6,829 bases of DNA from Ruminococcus sp. (lineage in GTDB: Bacteria > Bacillota > Clostridia > Oscillospirales > Ruminococcaceae). The number at the start of each line of letters is the position of its first letter. Positions within the stretch are counted from its first letter, which is position 1. The translations under genes were made by a program, and so were the position numbers. The notes beneath the pieces are model-generated. The model was not told where the DNA came from. It saw nothing but the letters and a program-made list of their open reading frames with translations, and searched no databases. Shown piece by piece: positions 6,058 to 6,829 of this stretch. The DNA is taken from assembly GCA_014799675.1 (NCBI GenBank), contig JAAVHM010000167.1:1-6829 (forward strand), given 5' to 3'.

Positions 6058-6829
6058 CAAACGCAGAATGGAACACTATATCTTTCCCAAAGCTTGGCAT
6101 AGAGCTTCCCGTGTACAACACCGCATTTACAATTTTTGGCTTTGACATAAAATGGTACGGCATATGTATAATGCTGGGAGGAATTTTAGCGGTACTGTAT
6201 TGCTTTAAACGAATGCAAAGCTTTGGTGTTGACGATGACAGAGCAATAGACGTTGTTTTCTGGGGATTTATCGGCGCAATAATCGGCGCAAGGCTTTACT
6301 ATGTCTTTATGAGCTGGGACGAATACAAGGACGACTTAACGCAAATTTTCAACACCCGCAGCGGCGGTCTTGCCATATACGGCGGAATTATCGGTGCGGT
6401 GCTGGTCGGAGCGATAGTTTCAAAAATACGAAAGGTCAAGTTTATGCCACTGCTTGATTTGGTGGGTATGGGCTTCCTTATTGGTCAGGCGCTGGGCAGG
6501 TGGGGCAACTTTTTCAACCACGAGTGCTTCGGCAGCAACACCACGCTGCCATGGGGAATGACAAGCCCTAAGATCCAAGCCGACCTGCAAGCCCACATCT
6601 ACGACATATTCGAGGCAACGGGCGTTGAGGTAGACCCTGCTCTGCCCGTACACCCGTGCTTCCTGTACGAGTCCCTTTGGTGTATTTTAGGCTTTGTACT
6701 GCTCCACCTGTACTCAAAACGCCGCAAATTTGACGGTGAACTGTTTTTCATGTATATAGGCTGGTACGGTCTCGGCAGGGTATTTATAGAGGGGCTTCGT
6801 ACCGACAGCCTTATGGTTGGGCATTTGAG
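6054..6829 (+). CDS. lgt: Prolipoprotein diacylglyceryl transferase, 3' end cut by window
   Basis: Integral membrane enzyme that moves diacylglycerol from phosphatidylglycerol to the lipobox cysteine of prolipoproteins, the first step of lipoprotein maturation. 258 codons are visible. The Lgt signature GRWGNFFNHECFG (148-160) is complete, with R149, N152, N155 and E157. HPCFLYES (200-207) and GRVFIEGLRTDS (241-252) carry further conserved residues, including R242, E246 and R249. Hydrophobic segments lie at about 33-49, 66-86, 107-121, 131-147 and 207-220, as expected for this multi-pass family. Most Lgt proteins have a His in the GGxxxHGG motif (His103 in E. coli); here the segment is GGLAIYGG with Tyr109. 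The start is TTG at 6054 in a TTGA overlap with the yfmH stop, supported by AGGAGG. A full protein would need only some tens more residues. It is third in the yfmF-yfmH-lgt operon. Confidence 0.95.
   Translation, partial: MTNAEWNTISFPKLGIELPVYNTAFTIFGFDIKWYGICIMLGGILAVLYCFKRMQSFGVDDDRAIDVVFWGFIGAIIGARLYYVFMSWDEYKDDLTQIFNTRSGGLAIYGGIIGAVLVGAIVSKIRKVKFMPLLDLVGMGFLIGQALGRWGNFFNHECFGSNTTLPWGMTSPKIQADLQAHIYDIFEATGVEVDPALPVHPCFLYESLWCILGFVLLHLYSKRRKFDGELFFMYIGWYGLGRVFIEGLRTDSLMVGHL

Noticed and set aside
6420..6653. Minus-strand open frame inside lgt
   Set aside because: It lies opposite the strongest Lgt motifs and has no recognisable features.
1..6829. CRISPR arrays, tRNA or rRNA genes, and a hidden defence or novel system
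   Set aside because: No regularly spaced direct repeats, no tRNA-like cloverleaf and no rRNA-like sequence were seen. The coding content is explained by known families apart from the partial gene at the left edge.

Overview
The window looks like chromosome from a Gram-positive, anaerobic Firmicute of class Clostridia, probably of Ruminococcus/Oscillospiraceae type. This is inferred from three things: the paired M16 peptidase homologues YfmF and YfmH, the Clostridia-like efflux adaptor and permease, and strong AGGAGG/AGGGGG ribosome binding sites with TTG starts. No rRNA or marker gene fixes the species.

Layout: (1) Bases 1-179 hold the 3' end of an unrecognised, very AT-rich gene. (2) Bases 180-336 are an AT-rich leader ending in a long imperfect stem-loop (274-334) that contains the ribosome binding site of the next gene. 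(3) Bases 337-2195 are a two-gene unit: a short membrane-anchored HlyD/MacA-like efflux adaptor and a MacB/FtsX-type ABC permease. No ATPase lies between or after them. (4) Bases 2196-2297 hold a GC-rich inverted-repeat element and an intrinsic terminator. (5) A tyrosine recombinase runs on the minus strand (3305 to 2298). Its last codons lie inside that terminator. (6) Bases 3306-3491 are a divergent promoter region with a near-consensus minus-strand promoter and a plus-strand extended -10. (7) Bases 3492-6829 are a tight plus-strand operon of yfmF, yfmH and lgt. lgt is cut by the window edge.

How the genes work together: the adaptor and permease should form an export or envelope-stress ABC transporter using an ATPase encoded elsewhere. 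YfmF and YfmH look like the two halves of a heterodimeric M16B peptidase, with the zinc site in YfmH and the R/Y substrate-binding pair in YfmF. Their B. subtilis homologues are linked to EF-P modification. lgt overlaps yfmH by four bases and encodes the first enzyme of lipoprotein maturation, so its expression is probably coupled to the peptidase pair.

I see no clear new defence or mobile system. The points most worth following up are the stem-loop before the adaptor gene, the missing ATPase and missing adaptor hairpin, the split M16 active site, and the sharp compositional break near base 320.
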